A stretch of 20,738 bases of DNA, taken from contig JBFMGS010000041.1 in assembly GCA_040752635.1 (NCBI GenBank), forward strand, positions 1 to 20,738, given 5' to 3'. Below the pieces are notes generated by a model. The model was not told the origin of the DNA. It saw only the letters and a program-made list of their open reading frames with translations, and made no database searches. This DNA is from JBFMGS01 sp040752635. GTDB taxonomy: Bacteria; Bacillota; SHA-98; UBA4971. A program made the translations under genes and the position numbers. Below are positions 6,575 to 14,954 of the stretch, piece by piece. Each line of letters opens with the position of its first letter. Position 1 is the first letter of the stretch.

Positions 6575-7867
6575 ATGATCGAACGCTATTCATATCCCGA
6601 GATGAAGCAGGTATGGACGCCTGAGAATAAGTATAAGAAATGGCTCGAGATCGAGATCCTCGCGTGCGAAGGCTGGGCAAGCATCGGCCGCGTGCCGGCG
6701 GAAGCTGTGGAAACCATTAGGGAGAGGGCGCGGTTCGACCTGGCCCGCATCCGCGAGATAGAGGCGATAGTAGACCATGACGTGATAGCCTTCCTCACGA
6801 ACGTGTCCGAGAACGTGGGCGCCGAATCGCGGTTCATCCACATGGGGATGACCTCCTACGATGTGGTGGACACGGCGCTCTCGCTCCTACTATGTGACGC
6901 CGCGGACATTATCATCCGTGACATACGCAAACTCATAGATGTGCTCTCCGAGAAGGCGCGGGAGTACAAGAACACGCCGATGATCGGCAGGACCCACGGT
7001 GTGCACGCTGAACCCATCACCTTCGGCCTTAAGATCGCAGTGTGGATCGTGGAAATGCGGCGGAACCTCGCCAGAATGCAGAGGGCACGCGAAGTGGTAG
7101 GCGTGGGCAGGCTCTCGGGCGCCGTGGGGACCTACGCCAGCATCGACCCGCGCGTGGAGGAATACGTGTGCAGCAGACTCGGGCTCGAGCCTGCCAGAGC
7201 CTCCACCCAGGTGCTATCCCGCGACCGGCACGCAGAGTACGTCACGACTCTCGCCATCATCGCGGGCTCCCTCGAGAAACTCGCCACTGAGATACGCAGC
7301 CTGCAGCGGACGGAGGTTTTCGAGGTCCAGGAGCCGTTCAGGCCGGGCCAGAAGGGCTCCTCTGCCATGCCACACAAGCGGAACCCCATCGTGTCGGAGC
7401 GGATTTCGGGCCTCGCCCGGGTTATGCGTGGGTATGCCCTCTCTGCCCTGGAGAACACCGCGCTATGGCACGAGCGCGACATAAGCAACTCGTCTGTGGA
7501 AAGGATTGTGCTCCCCGACGCAACGACTCTTGCGGACTACATGCTAAGAAAGTTTACCGAGGTCATGGAGGGCCTGGTCGTCAGGAAGGACAGGATGCGC
7601 GCAAACCTCGATCTCACCGGCGGCCTCGTATTCTCCGAGGCCGTGATGCTTGCTCTTGTGAACCGCGGTCTTAGCCGCGAGCACGCGTACGCGCTGGTTC
7701 AGCGAAACGCCGCCAGGGCTTGGGACGAAGGTCTCAATTTCAGGGAGCTAGTGTTGAGCGACGCGGAGATCACCGCCGTGCTCAAGCCGTCCGATATCGA
7801 GGCGTGTTTCGACCTCTCAAAGCACCTCGCGCGCATAGACGACATCTTCCGCAAGGCTGGCATCTAG
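6575..7867 (+). CDS. purB: Adenylosuccinate lyase
   Basis: Fumarase/aspartase superfamily enzyme acting twice in purine synthesis: it cleaves SAICAR to AICAR and adenylosuccinate to AMP. The signature SSAMPHKRNP (from S262, in the flexible catalytic loop) and GRTHGVHAEP (H141, the general acid) are both present, and the 430-residue length is standard. ATG 6575 follows ggagga at 6563-6568; an upstream in-frame ATG at 6515 lies inside pyrE. It starts 46 bases after pyrE, with only a 5-bp hairpin (6545-6557) between and no terminator, so it is probably cotranscribed with the pyr genes. That would link a purine gene to pyrimidine attenuation. No terminator is obvious in the 42 bases before the convergent ATPase gene. 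Confidence 0.96.
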   Translation: MIERYSYPEMKQVWTPENKYKKWLEIEILACEGWASIGRVPAEAVETIRERARFDLARIREIEAIVDHDVIAFLTNVSENVGAESRFIHMGMTSYDVVDTALSLLLCDAADIIIRDIRKLIDVLSEKAREYKNTPMIGRTHGVHAEPITFGLKIAVWIVEMRRNLARMQRAREVVGVGRLSGAVGTYASIDPRVEEYVCSRLGLEPARASTQVLSRDRHAEYVTTLAIIAGSLEKLATEIRSLQRTEVFEVQEPFRPGQKGSSAMPHKRNPIVSERISGLARVMRGYALSALENTALWHERDISNSSVERIVLPDATTLADYMLRKFTEVMEGLVVRKDRMRANLDLTGGLVFSEAVMLALVNRGLSREHAYALVQRNAARAWDEGLNFRELVLSDAEITAVLKPSDIEACFDLSKHLARIDDIFRKAGI

Positions 7868-7909
7868 CCGGGGGAGAAGGTCCCGCGTGACCTGAGAGAC
7901 TTTACGTGC

Positions 7910-10744
7910 TCATGCGCGCACTATGGACATGTGGCGCAGGACCGCCCGCTTGACTCTTCGGGCCATGACCGCGAGGATGCTGGACCATCCTGAGAATACC
8001 AGCACGAGCAGCCAGTCGAGGCCTTCAAGCCCTGTTGTGTGGAAGACATGCTGGGCCGCTGGCCAATATATGACGGAAAGCTGCATGGCCGCGGATACGA
8101 TGACGGCACCGACGAGGTAGAGGTTGGATCCCAGGTGGATCTCCACAAGGGAGCGGTACTCAGAGCGGCAGTGGAAGACGTAGAACAACTGGGCCATCAC
8201 AAGCGTCGTGAAGGCGACCGTGCGGGCGCGTGTGACGTCCGCGTGAAGAAAAAGCGATATCACAAACACCGCGATTGTACACAGGCCTATGAACACGCCC
8301 TGTGATGCGATTTTCACGCCGAGACCTCTGGAGAACACTCCCTCTTTCGGGCGACGCGGCTTTCTATGCATCACCTCGGGATCGACAGGGTCAACTCCCA
8401 GCGCGATGGCGGGAAGGCCGTCGGTCACCAGGTTCATCCAGAGGATCTGCATTGGCACAAGGGGCAGCGGCAGGCCAACAAGCACAGCGACGAGCATGGT
8501 GAGGACCTCGCCCGCGTTGCAGGCAAGAAGGTACCTGATGAACTTGCGGATGTTATCGTATATCGCCCGGCCTTCCTCGACGGCCGCGACGATCGTGGCG
8601 TAGTTGTCATCGGCGAGAACCATGGCTGCAGCCTCGCGCGTGACGTCTGTGCCCGACATTCCCATGGCAATGCCGATGTCGGCCTCTTTCACCGCCGGGG
8701 CGTCGTTCACGCCGTCTCCTGTCATCGCCACGATGTGACCTTCGGCCTTGAGCGCCTTCACGATGCGCAGCTTGTGCTCGGGCGACACCCTTGCATAGAC
8801 CTGTGTTGTGGCGGCTCGGCGGGAAAGGACATCATCGTCCATCCGGTCGAGCTCCACTCCCGTGACGGCGGGGGCGCTCCCGTCAGTCAGGCCGAGGGCT
8901 CGGGCGACTGCGAGCGCCGTGCCCGCATGGTCTCCGGTGATCATGACGGTGCGGATGCCCGCGTTGCGCGCAGTATTGATGGCCTTTCTCACATCCTCCC
9001 GCGGCGGGTCTACCATCCCTGCCAAACCCACGAATGCCAGGTCAGCCTCTACCTGGCGGGCATCGAGCCCGGCTGTCTCTGGCAATTCTCGGCAGGCAAG
9101 AGCAAGCACCCGGAGCCCCTTCGCAGCCATCTTCGCGTTTCGCGCCAGGATTTGCTCTTTCTCGGAGCGCGTCATCGGCCGCGTTTTTCCTCCTGCCAGC
9201 ACTGAGCCACAAAGCTCAAGCACAACCTCGGGAGCGCCTTTCATGTAGGCGACGAGGCCTTGCGAGTTCCGGTATACGGCAGTCATCCTCTTACGATCAG
9301 AATCGAACGGGATTTCGTGAACCAGGCGCGGCCTCGACCCGGGCCCGTCACGCAAAATGCCGGCCTTGGCTGCTGCCACGACTAGCGCGCCTTCTGTAGG
9401 GTCTCCCAGGATGCCCCACCGGTTGCCACGCCGCGAGCGGAACCGCGCGAAGTCGGTATCCAGCGCAACCGCCCAACCTTCCCGCGTTAGCCTGGCGTTG
9501 TTACAGTATAGCCCGATCTGGAGTGCAATGGAAAGGTGAGCATCGTGAGCCGGGTCGAGCGGCTTACCCATCTCGAGGAACTGTCCCTCGGGGGCATATC
9601 CCGTGCCGGTTACTTCAATCACCCGACCGTCCAGGTCAAACTCCGTTAGAGTCATCTCGTTTCGTGTGAGTGTGCCCGTTTTGTCAGAGCATATTATGGT
9701 CGTGCACCCGAGGGTCTCGACGGCAGGAAGCTTGCGCACTATCGCGTTGCGCTTTCCCATCCGCTGCACGCCAATGGCCAGCGCTATCGTGACCACCGCC
9801 GGGAGCCCTTCCGGTATAGCTGCGACAGCAAGGCTGACCCCCGAAAGGAACATTTCAATGATTTCCTCGCCGCGCAGGATCCCCGCCAGGGAAACAACAG
9901 CGCACAGAGCGACGCAGATGAACACGAGTGTGCGGCCCAGGTGATCCAACCGTCGCTGCAGCGGGGTGACCTCGTCCTTTTCCTCCTGGATGAGGTGGGC
10001 GATTCTGCCGATCTCGGTTGCCATTCCGGTGGCCACCACGACCGCTTTTCCACGGCCTCTCGTCACCACGGTGCCCATGAACACCATGTTTCGCCTGTCG
10101 CCGAGGGCGGATGCTACGGGGAGAAGGTCATCCGACCTCTTGGCTACAGGGAGCGACTCGCCCGTTAGCGCAGACTCCTCCACTTCCAGCGCCACATGTT
10201 CGATGATTCGGGCGTCCGCCGGGATCCTGTCGCCGACCTCGATAACGAGGATGTCACCGGGGACCACATCTTTCGCCTTCACTTCCACAGGCACGCCGTC
10301 CCTGATGACCCGCGCAGCGGGCGCGGCAAGCTCCCGCAGAGCCTCGAGCGACCGTTCAGCCCGGTATTCCTGAAAAAACCCAAGGACGGCATTGAGCGAT
10401 ACAATGGCTAATATCGCCACGGCGTCGCCGACCTCGCCCAGCGCGACTGAGACACCTGCGGCGGCCAGGAGGACGAGGACCATGAAGTCTTGGAACTGCC
10501 CTACCAGCATCCCCAGCGCCGACGCCTTCCGGGTCTGCTCGAGAATGTTCGGGCCGACCTCGGCTAGCCTCCTCTCCGCTTCCCTCGGGGATAGCCCCGT
10601 AACGAGGCTCGTTTTCAGGATAGAGGCGACGGTTGATGGGCCAAGGCTGTGCCATGGTTGCTCTTCGCGCGCTCGCAAGTAGCTCACTCCCTTCGGGACA
10701 TGCGCCCTACCCGGGGTTGCCGGTGATTGCATGACCATATTCAT
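7910..10744 (-). CDS. P-type Ca2+-transporting ATPase (P2A, SERCA-like; YloB type)
   Basis: Membrane pump, predicted to export Ca2+ using ATP. The 944-residue protein has the N-terminal cation ATPase domain (about 30-100), the actuator motif TGES (194-197), the M4 motif PEGL (311-314), the phosphorylation site SDKTGTLT with D354, the hinge GDGVNDAPAVKEADIGIAMG, M5 CNAGEVLTML, M6 NLVTDGLPAIALG, and a six-helix C-terminal membrane domain. PEGL, the M5 N..E pair and M6 N..TD are the Ca2+ ligands known in SERCA. The start at 10744 follows aaggga by six bases. Upstream in-frame starts (to 10807) have no such site and extend into the rqcH promoter. Bacillus yloB, a Ca2+-ATPase, also adjoins yloA (rqcH). 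Confidence 0.93.
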   Translation of the reverse strand: MNMVMQSPATPGRAHVPKGVSYLRAREEQPWHSLGPSTVASILKTSLVTGLSPREAERRLAEVGPNILEQTRKASALGMLVGQFQDFMVLVLLAAAGVSVALGEVGDAVAILAIVSLNAVLGFFQEYRAERSLEALRELAAPAARVIRDGVPVEVKAKDVVPGDILVIEVGDRIPADARIIEHVALEVEESALTGESLPVAKRSDDLLPVASALGDRRNMVFMGTVVTRGRGKAVVVATGMATEIGRIAHLIQEEKDEVTPLQRRLDHLGRTLVFICVALCAVVSLAGILRGEEIIEMFLSGVSLAVAAIPEGLPAVVTIALAIGVQRMGKRNAIVRKLPAVETLGCTTIICSDKTGTLTRNEMTLTEFDLDGRVIEVTGTGYAPEGQFLEMGKPLDPAHDAHLSIALQIGLYCNNARLTREGWAVALDTDFARFRSRRGNRWGILGDPTEGALVVAAAKAGILRDGPGSRPRLVHEIPFDSDRKRMTAVYRNSQGLVAYMKGAPEVVLELCGSVLAGGKTRPMTRSEKEQILARNAKMAAKGLRVLALACRELPETAGLDARQVEADLAFVGLAGMVDPPREDVRKAINTARNAGIRTVMITGDHAGTALAVARALGLTDGSAPAVTGVELDRMDDDVLSRRAATTQVYARVSPEHKLRIVKALKAEGHIVAMTGDGVNDAPAVKEADIGIAMGMSGTDVTREAAAMVLADDNYATIVAAVEEGRAIYDNIRKFIRYLLACNAGEVLTMLVAVLVGLPLPLVPMQILWMNLVTDGLPAIALGVDPVDPEVMHRKPRRPKEGVFSRGLGVKIASQGVFIGLCTIAVFVISLFLHADVTRARTVAFTTLVMAQLFYVFHCRSEYRSLVEIHLGSNLYLVGAVIVSAAMQLSVIYWPAAQHVFHTTGLEGLDWLLVLVFSGWSSILAVMARRVKRAVLRHMSIVRA

Positions 10745-10750
10745 TGATAT

Positions 10751-10766
10751 TCCCTTGTCCAAGGGA
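10751..10766. repeat. Perfect inverted repeat over the Ca2+-ATPase ribosome binding site
   Basis: tcccttg (10751-10757) and caaggga (10760-10766) are perfect complements separated by two bases. On the - strand mRNA the 3' arm is the Shine-Dalgarno aaggga of the ATPase gene. A 6-bp stem with loop ggac would therefore mask it. It could instead be a DNA operator between the two divergent genes. Function is inferred from position only. Confidence 0.6.
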
Positions 10767-10783
10767 TAATGCCTCGCGTATCG

Positions 10784-10812
10784 TTGACGCATGCCGGACC
10801 CAACCATATACT
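10784..10812 (+). promoter_or_regulatory. Sigma-A-type promoter for rqcH
   Basis: TTGACG (10784-10789) and TATACT (10807-10812) each match the consensus at five of six positions, and the spacer is exactly 17 bases. Transcription would start near 10819, about 20 bases before the GTG at 10838. This argues against a start at ATG 10769, which would be upstream of the transcript. Confidence 0.75.
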
Positions 10813-10837
10813 GATTGGTGTGGATGGGGTGAGTGCT

Positions 10838-12613
10838 GTGGCTTTCGACGGCATTGTGATGGCCGCCGTGGCGGCCGAGCTAAATGGGATGCTGCCCGGT
10901 GCTAGGGTGGATGGCATCTACCAGCCGGCCAGGCTGGACTTGCTCATCGTCGCACGCCAGCCCGGGCGGAACATCCCCTTTTTCGCGTCGAGCGAGCCTT
11001 CAACAGCCCGCGTGCATATAAGCCACATGGAGCGCGAAAACCCCGTCGCCCCGCCGGCCTTCTGCATGCTGTTGCGCAAGCGGCTGCTGGGTGCGAGAGT
11101 GGCCTTTGTGCGGCAGCGGGACCTCGATAGAGTGCTCGAAGTCGGGTTCTCCGGGCCTTATGATGATCCTCCGAAGACGCTCGTGGTGGAGGTGATGGGG
11201 AGGCACAGCAACATCATCCTGCTGGATGCGACGTCTGGCGTTGTGCTCGATAGCATCAAGCACGTGAGCCCCCAAATGAGCCGGGTGAGAGTGATGTATC
11301 CCGGAGTCAGGTACGCTCCGCCTCCGCCCCAGGAGAAACTGGACCCGCTCTCCGTGTCGGAAGATGGGTTCGCTCAAGCCTTCGACCATTTCTCGCGGGC
11401 CTCGCCTGCTCTATCGTGTGAGGAGTTTCTCGTAAGATCGTTCGCAGGGTTCGGACGGGACTCGGCGATGGTGGTTATGTCGAGGGCGGGCATCGGGTCC
11501 GCTTGCCCGTGCGCCGATCTCAGCAGGGGCGCCGCGCACGAGCTTTGGGACGCATTTCGGGAATCGGTAGCGCGAATACGTGAGGGGGACTTTTCATCCT
11601 GGGCTGGTGCGGACTCGGCCACAGGCGAGTTGAAGTGGATCTCCGTCATCGGACCGCCGGGGCCGGGATCCGACATGGCGGCAAATGTTGAAATGCGGGA
11701 CTTTGCGAGCGCGGCCGACCTCCTGGACTATGCCTACGCCCCCCGGGAGAAGGCCAGGACCCTTGCGACCGCGTCATCCGAGATATCGCGCGTCGTGGCC
11801 ACGACTATCGAGAGGTGCAGACGAAAACTCGCGGCACAGGAAGAGGAGGTCGCGGAGGCAGAGAGGGCGGACGAATTCCGACGAATGGGCGAGCTTGTAA
11901 TGGCTAATGCTCCCACCGTCAAACGAGGCCAGGCCCGCGCGCTCCTCGTTGATTACTTCGATCCCGAGCTCCGTCAGGTAGAGGTGGAGCTTGACCCCAG
12001 GCTTTCTGCTCACGAAAACGCTCAGGCTTACTTTGCGAGGTATTCCCGGGCGAAGCGCCGGCTGGAAGTTGCAAGAGAACAGGTATCCCGAACCCGCAGC
12101 GAGCTTGAGTACCTCGAGCAAGTGGCGACCACCATCGAACTTGCCCAAACCCCCGAGGACATCGACGATATCCGTCACGAACTCGTGGAGCAGGGGTACC
12201 TGGCTCCGCAGAGGGCAAAGCAACCGAAGCCTCGGCAGGCAAAGCATTCTCCCCGGCCGATGCTTTTCCTCGTGGACGGCCATGAGGTTCTCGTCGGGCG
12301 GAATAACCGTGAGAACGACGTCCTAACCATGAAGATCGCCCGCCCGGGCGATGTTTGGATGCATGCGAGGGGCATCCCGGGCGCGCATGTGATAGTCAGG
12401 GTGGGGCCAGATGGGCGTGTGGCCGGCGAGGTCCTTCTCCGAGCCGCAGAGATCGCAGCCTATTACAGCAAGGCGCGGGCAGGCTCTAAAGTGCCTGTGG
12501 ATTACACCGCCCGCAGACACGTGTGGAAGCCCAAGGGCGCGCGACCCGGGATGGTTCTCTATGATCATGAGAAAACGATTGTGGCGACTCCCAGGCCGGG
12601 AGTTGCCACGTGA
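10838..12613 (+). CDS. rqcH: Rqc2/RqcH-type ribosome quality control protein (NFACT family, formerly FbpA)
   Basis: Known family role: binds stalled 50S subunits carrying peptidyl-tRNA and recruits tRNA-Ala to add C-terminal alanine tails that target the nascent chain for degradation. The 591-residue protein has an NFACT-N domain (AFDGIVMAAVAAEL at the start, VMGRHSNIILLD further on) and a charged helical, probably coiled-coil middle (about 310-440). The NFACT-R domain runs from about 475 (VGRNNREND, DVWMHARGIPGAHVIV, YYSKARAGSKVPVDYT). GTG 10838 gives the conserved MAFDG start, with ggatgggg (10822-10829) upstream; GTG 10829 is an alternative, while ATG 10769 conflicts with the promoter. It is divergent from the Ca2+-ATPase gene. 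Confidence 0.93.
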   Translation: MAFDGIVMAAVAAELNGMLPGARVDGIYQPARLDLLIVARQPGRNIPFFASSEPSTARVHISHMERENPVAPPAFCMLLRKRLLGARVAFVRQRDLDRVLEVGFSGPYDDPPKTLVVEVMGRHSNIILLDATSGVVLDSIKHVSPQMSRVRVMYPGVRYAPPPPQEKLDPLSVSEDGFAQAFDHFSRASPALSCEEFLVRSFAGFGRDSAMVVMSRAGIGSACPCADLSRGAAHELWDAFRESVARIREGDFSSWAGADSATGELKWISVIGPPGPGSDMAANVEMRDFASAADLLDYAYAPREKARTLATASSEISRVVATTIERCRRKLAAQEEEVAEAERADEFRRMGELVMANAPTVKRGQARALLVDYFDPELRQVEVELDPRLSAHENAQAYFARYSRAKRRLEVAREQVSRTRSELEYLEQVATTIELAQTPEDIDDIRHELVEQGYLAPQRAKQPKPRQAKHSPRPMLFLVDGHEVLVGRNNRENDVLTMKIARPGDVWMHARGIPGAHVIVRVGPDGRVAGEVLLRAAEIAAYYSKARAGSKVPVDYTARRHVWKPKGARPGMVLYDHEKTIVATPRPGVAT

Positions 12614-12661
12614 TTGGGGCTTGCGAATGCGGAGAACAGTTCTCTATACCTCCGGAGCGAG

Positions 12662-13789
12662 TCATGCTGTAGCTTCCGCGATCTCGCGTTCAAGGTCCAG
12701 TATCCGCGCAAAAGTCTGGTCGCCCAGGCGGTCTATAGCCTGGAAGTCCATGCTCCGCACGTAGTAGGTCTGCATCTCATCGTGAACCAGCTTGGCCCTG
12801 TGAAGGAACTCCACTGCCCGGCGAAAGGCCTGGTGGAACCTCTCCCTGGCGCTTGCGATGATGTCCTGGTACTTGCTGACTGTGCGGCTATCGAGGGCGA
12901 CTTTCATCTCCACGATCCTGTCGAGCTCCTTTGAAGGCTCGAGTATGTGTGGCCATGTCGCGTTGACAACGGCTACTCCCAGGCCGGGAATGGTCAGGTG
13001 ATCCACCTTGGATGGGTCGAGGGGGCAGTGGTAGAACTCTACGTCCATGCCGCGCTTGATGGCGTCGTCTCCGATTTTGCGTATGAGGGTGGACTTGCCC
13101 GTTCCAGGCTCTCCTTTGATGAGGTATCTCCGCGGAAGCCGGCCCACGATGCTGTCAAGATAATGCACGGGCCCGTCCGGCGAGATGGCGCTCGCAAAGA
13201 GCCGCCTTGCTTTGCCCTGCACCGGGGCTACCGGTCTTCCCTGGAATATGTCGCGCGCGATCTCCTCAGCCATGCAGTTGGTGTACCCGAAATCCAGCGC
13301 CTCGGTGTAGCACGCCTCCCAGTCGTCGTGGATCACTTTGGCTTCCTTGAGGTAACGGTAAGCCCTCTCGAAAAGCCGGGAGACCTCGCGATTGGCCTCC
13401 ATTATCTCCTGCTTGGACTCCCGCAGCATCTTCTCGTTCCAGTAGTCCCCGAGGTGGATGATCTCGTCAACCGCCCCGGGATTCTTTGGATCCAAGATGT
13501 GCGGGGACGTGCCGTCAATTAAGGCGAGCCCGAGGTCGTGAGCAACGACGCCGTCGAGAGACTCGTTGTCTGAAGAGCAGCACTGGTATTCGATGTCGTA
13601 TCCCACCTCGACAAGCCTCTGACCGATCTTCCTCATGAATGTAGACTTGCCGACCCCGGGTCCGCCTTTTATGATCATGATCTTGTTAGCATCCGGCTCG
13701 ATGATATGATCATAGAACGAATAGAATCCCTCGGGCGTGTTGGCGCCGGGGAAGACCTTCTTTATCCACCCACGGCCTTGCGACTTCAT
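12662..13789 (-). CDS. Tandem P-loop ATPase, PRK06851-like, function unknown
   Basis: A 375-residue soluble protein made of two homologous P-loop halves. Walker A motifs are GGPGVGKST (42-50) and GEPGTGKST (226-234). Each is followed by RKIG, a Cys-containing strand (YQCCSSD, YHCPLD), SPHILDP or WPHILEP, and a helical stretch ending AKVIHDDWE...ALDF or AKLVHDEMQ...SMDF. The halves (about 39-167 and 223-349) therefore arose by duplication. I recognise it as the uncharacterised PRK06851-type family of Firmicutes ATP-binding proteins; no substrate is known to me. ATG at 13789 follows agggaggg by five bases. It is a single - strand gene between rqcH and yicC, convergent with rqcH (48 bases apart, no clear terminator). 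No signal peptide or membrane segment is seen. Confidence 0.85.
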   Translation of the reverse strand: MKSQGRGWIKKVFPGANTPEGFYSFYDHIIEPDANKIMIIKGGPGVGKSTFMRKIGQRLVEVGYDIEYQCCSSDNESLDGVVAHDLGLALIDGTSPHILDPKNPGAVDEIIHLGDYWNEKMLRESKQEIMEANREVSRLFERAYRYLKEAKVIHDDWEACYTEALDFGYTNCMAEEIARDIFQGRPVAPVQGKARRLFASAISPDGPVHYLDSIVGRLPRRYLIKGEPGTGKSTLIRKIGDDAIKRGMDVEFYHCPLDPSKVDHLTIPGLGVAVVNATWPHILEPSKELDRIVEMKVALDSRTVSKYQDIIASARERFHQAFRRAVEFLHRAKLVHDEMQTYYVRSMDFQAIDRLGDQTFARILDLEREIAEATA

Positions 13790-13809
13790 AGTCTCCCTCC
13801 CTGTTTAGG

Positions 13810-13832
13810 TCCTGGCGGTCAAGCTGCCAGGA
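13810..13832. other. Hairpin upstream of the tandem P-loop ATPase gene
   Basis: tcctggc (13810-13816) and gccagga (13826-13832) are perfect complements. Read on the + strand, three further pairs (two of them wobble) extend the stem to 10 bp with loop caa. It lies 20 bases upstream of the ATPase start on the - strand and within the 241-base gap to yicC. It may be a 5' leader structure or an operator. Apart from this and the yicC promoter I see nothing in that gap. Confidence 0.45.
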
Positions 13833-13976
13833 TTCGACGTTTCCGGGTCAAGATCTACAGCATGATATTGCGGGATGCCCCTGTTGGTGCCTGGACGCAA
13901 TCCGTGCGTGAAATGGTAGGATGGACAAATCCTGACATTCGGTATGGTCAGCACGGCAATTTGTGCCAAAAGGCTC

Positions 13977-14006
13977 TTGTAGAGAGCAAAGACTATGTAG
14001 TAAAAT
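13977..14006 (+). promoter_or_regulatory. Candidate promoter for yicC
   Basis: TAAAAT (14001-14006) matches the -10 consensus at five of six positions. TTGTAG (13977-13982), 18 bases upstream, is a weak -35 (three of six). Predicted transcription starts near 14013, just ahead of the yicC ribosome site. It would drive yicC and the genes up to coaBC. Confidence 0.4.
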
Positions 14007-14030
14007 AGCAAGCAGGGGGCATCGCCGTTT

Positions 14031-14909
14031 ATGCCGAATAGTATGACCGGGTATGGCCGGGGGACACGCGCTGGGTCCGGTCTTGCCATCACGGTTGAAG
14101 TGCGGTCCACTAACCACCGGTACCGTGACATTAGCGTGCGCCTGCCGAGGGAGCTTTCCGAATTCGAAGACAGGGTGCGCTTCCTTGTTGCTCAGGGCTT
14201 GGCCCGGGGCCACGTTGATGTAGCAGTCGCGCTCGAAGAGATTGGGGCCGGCCTGAGAACGGTGGAGGTCAGGTCCGAGCTTGCCGATGCGTATTACAGG
14301 GCGGCAACGGACCTTGCCGCGAGGCTCGGCCTGCCGGGCGGCATTGGGGTTGAAGCCCTTTTGATGCTCCCTGAGGTCGTCGCGCTGAGACCGGCGTCCC
14401 TTGACGTGGATGCCGCCTGGGACGCGCTCCAGGGCGCCCTAAGCGATGCCGTGCGGGCGATGTGCGAGATGCGCGCCAGCGAAGGAGCGCGCCTCGCCGA
14501 GGACGTCATACATAGAACAGGCCAGATTGAGCAGCTTATAGCCAGGATTTCCGAACGCAGCCCCGTTGTTGTTGAAGAGTACCGGGCAAGGCTGCAGGCA
14601 CGGCTGCGGGACCTCCTTGCCGACGTTCCCATCGACGAAGGGCGGATTGCGATGGAGACTGCAATCTATGCGGAGAAGAGCAACATCACTGAGGAACTCG
14701 TAAGGCTGAAGAGCCACTGCGAGCAAGTCCGCGCGGTGATGGCCGGGGCTGAACCGGCCGGCAGGCGGCTTGAATTCCTCGTTCAAGAGATGCACCGGGA
14801 GGTTAACACTATTGGGTCCAAATCTCAGGATGTCGAGATCTCCCGGCAAGTGGTGGAGATCAAGAGCGAGCTTGAGAAAATACGGGAGCAGATCCAGAAT
14901 ATAGAGTAA
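14031..14909 (+). CDS. yicC: YicC/YloC family endoribonuclease-like protein
   Basis: The 292-residue product starts with the family hallmark NSMTGYGRG and continues EVRSTNHRYRDISVRLPREL. It ends with the DUF1732-type C-terminal block (ETAIYAEKSNITEELVRLKSH, then LVQEMHREVNTIGSK). E. coli YicC has been reported to act as an RNase that promotes small-RNA decay, so RNA cleavage is the likely role. This is family knowledge and not shown for this branch. ATG 14031 fits the family start, with agggggc upstream. In Bacillus the orthologue yloC also precedes remA and gmk, matching the order here. Confidence 0.92.
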   Translation: MPNSMTGYGRGTRAGSGLAITVEVRSTNHRYRDISVRLPRELSEFEDRVRFLVAQGLARGHVDVAVALEEIGAGLRTVEVRSELADAYYRAATDLAARLGLPGGIGVEALLMLPEVVALRPASLDVDAAWDALQGALSDAVRAMCEMRASEGARLAEDVIHRTGQIEQLIARISERSPVVVEEYRARLQARLRDLLADVPIDEGRIAMETAIYAEKSNITEELVRLKSHCEQVRAVMAGAEPAGRRLEFLVQEMHREVNTIGSKSQDVEISRQVVEIKSELEKIREQIQNIE

Positions 14910-14954
14910 CCCCGCCCCAACGCAGAAGTCTTTTGTAGACAAGGAGGTGAGATC

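Noticed and set aside
7868..7909. Terminator between convergent purB and the Ca2+-ATPase gene
   Set aside because: Only a 5-bp stem (aggtc/gacct, 7878-7893) without a T-tract is visible.
8366..9205. Long + strand open frame opposite the Ca2+-ATPase gene
   Set aside because: Its sequence has no recognisable domain and lies antisense to conserved catalytic motifs; it is a by-product of GC-rich codon use. The same applies to other long antisense frames, such as 4148-5002, 5574-6365 and 15194-16009 on the - strand.
10744..10770. Alternative promoter TTGATA / GATAAT bracketing the inverted repeat
   Set aside because: The spacer is only 15 bases; the promoter at 10784-10812 has better spacing and fits the rqcH start.
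10769..10837. Upstream ATG start for rqcH
   Set aside because: It lies before the near-consensus promoter at 10784-10812 and adds residues not found in the family, which begins MAFDG.
12630..12654. Inverted repeats between convergent rqcH and the P-loop ATPase gene
   Set aside because: gagaac/gttctc and cggag/ctccg overlap each other and leave either no proper loop or a weak stem; no T-tract follows.
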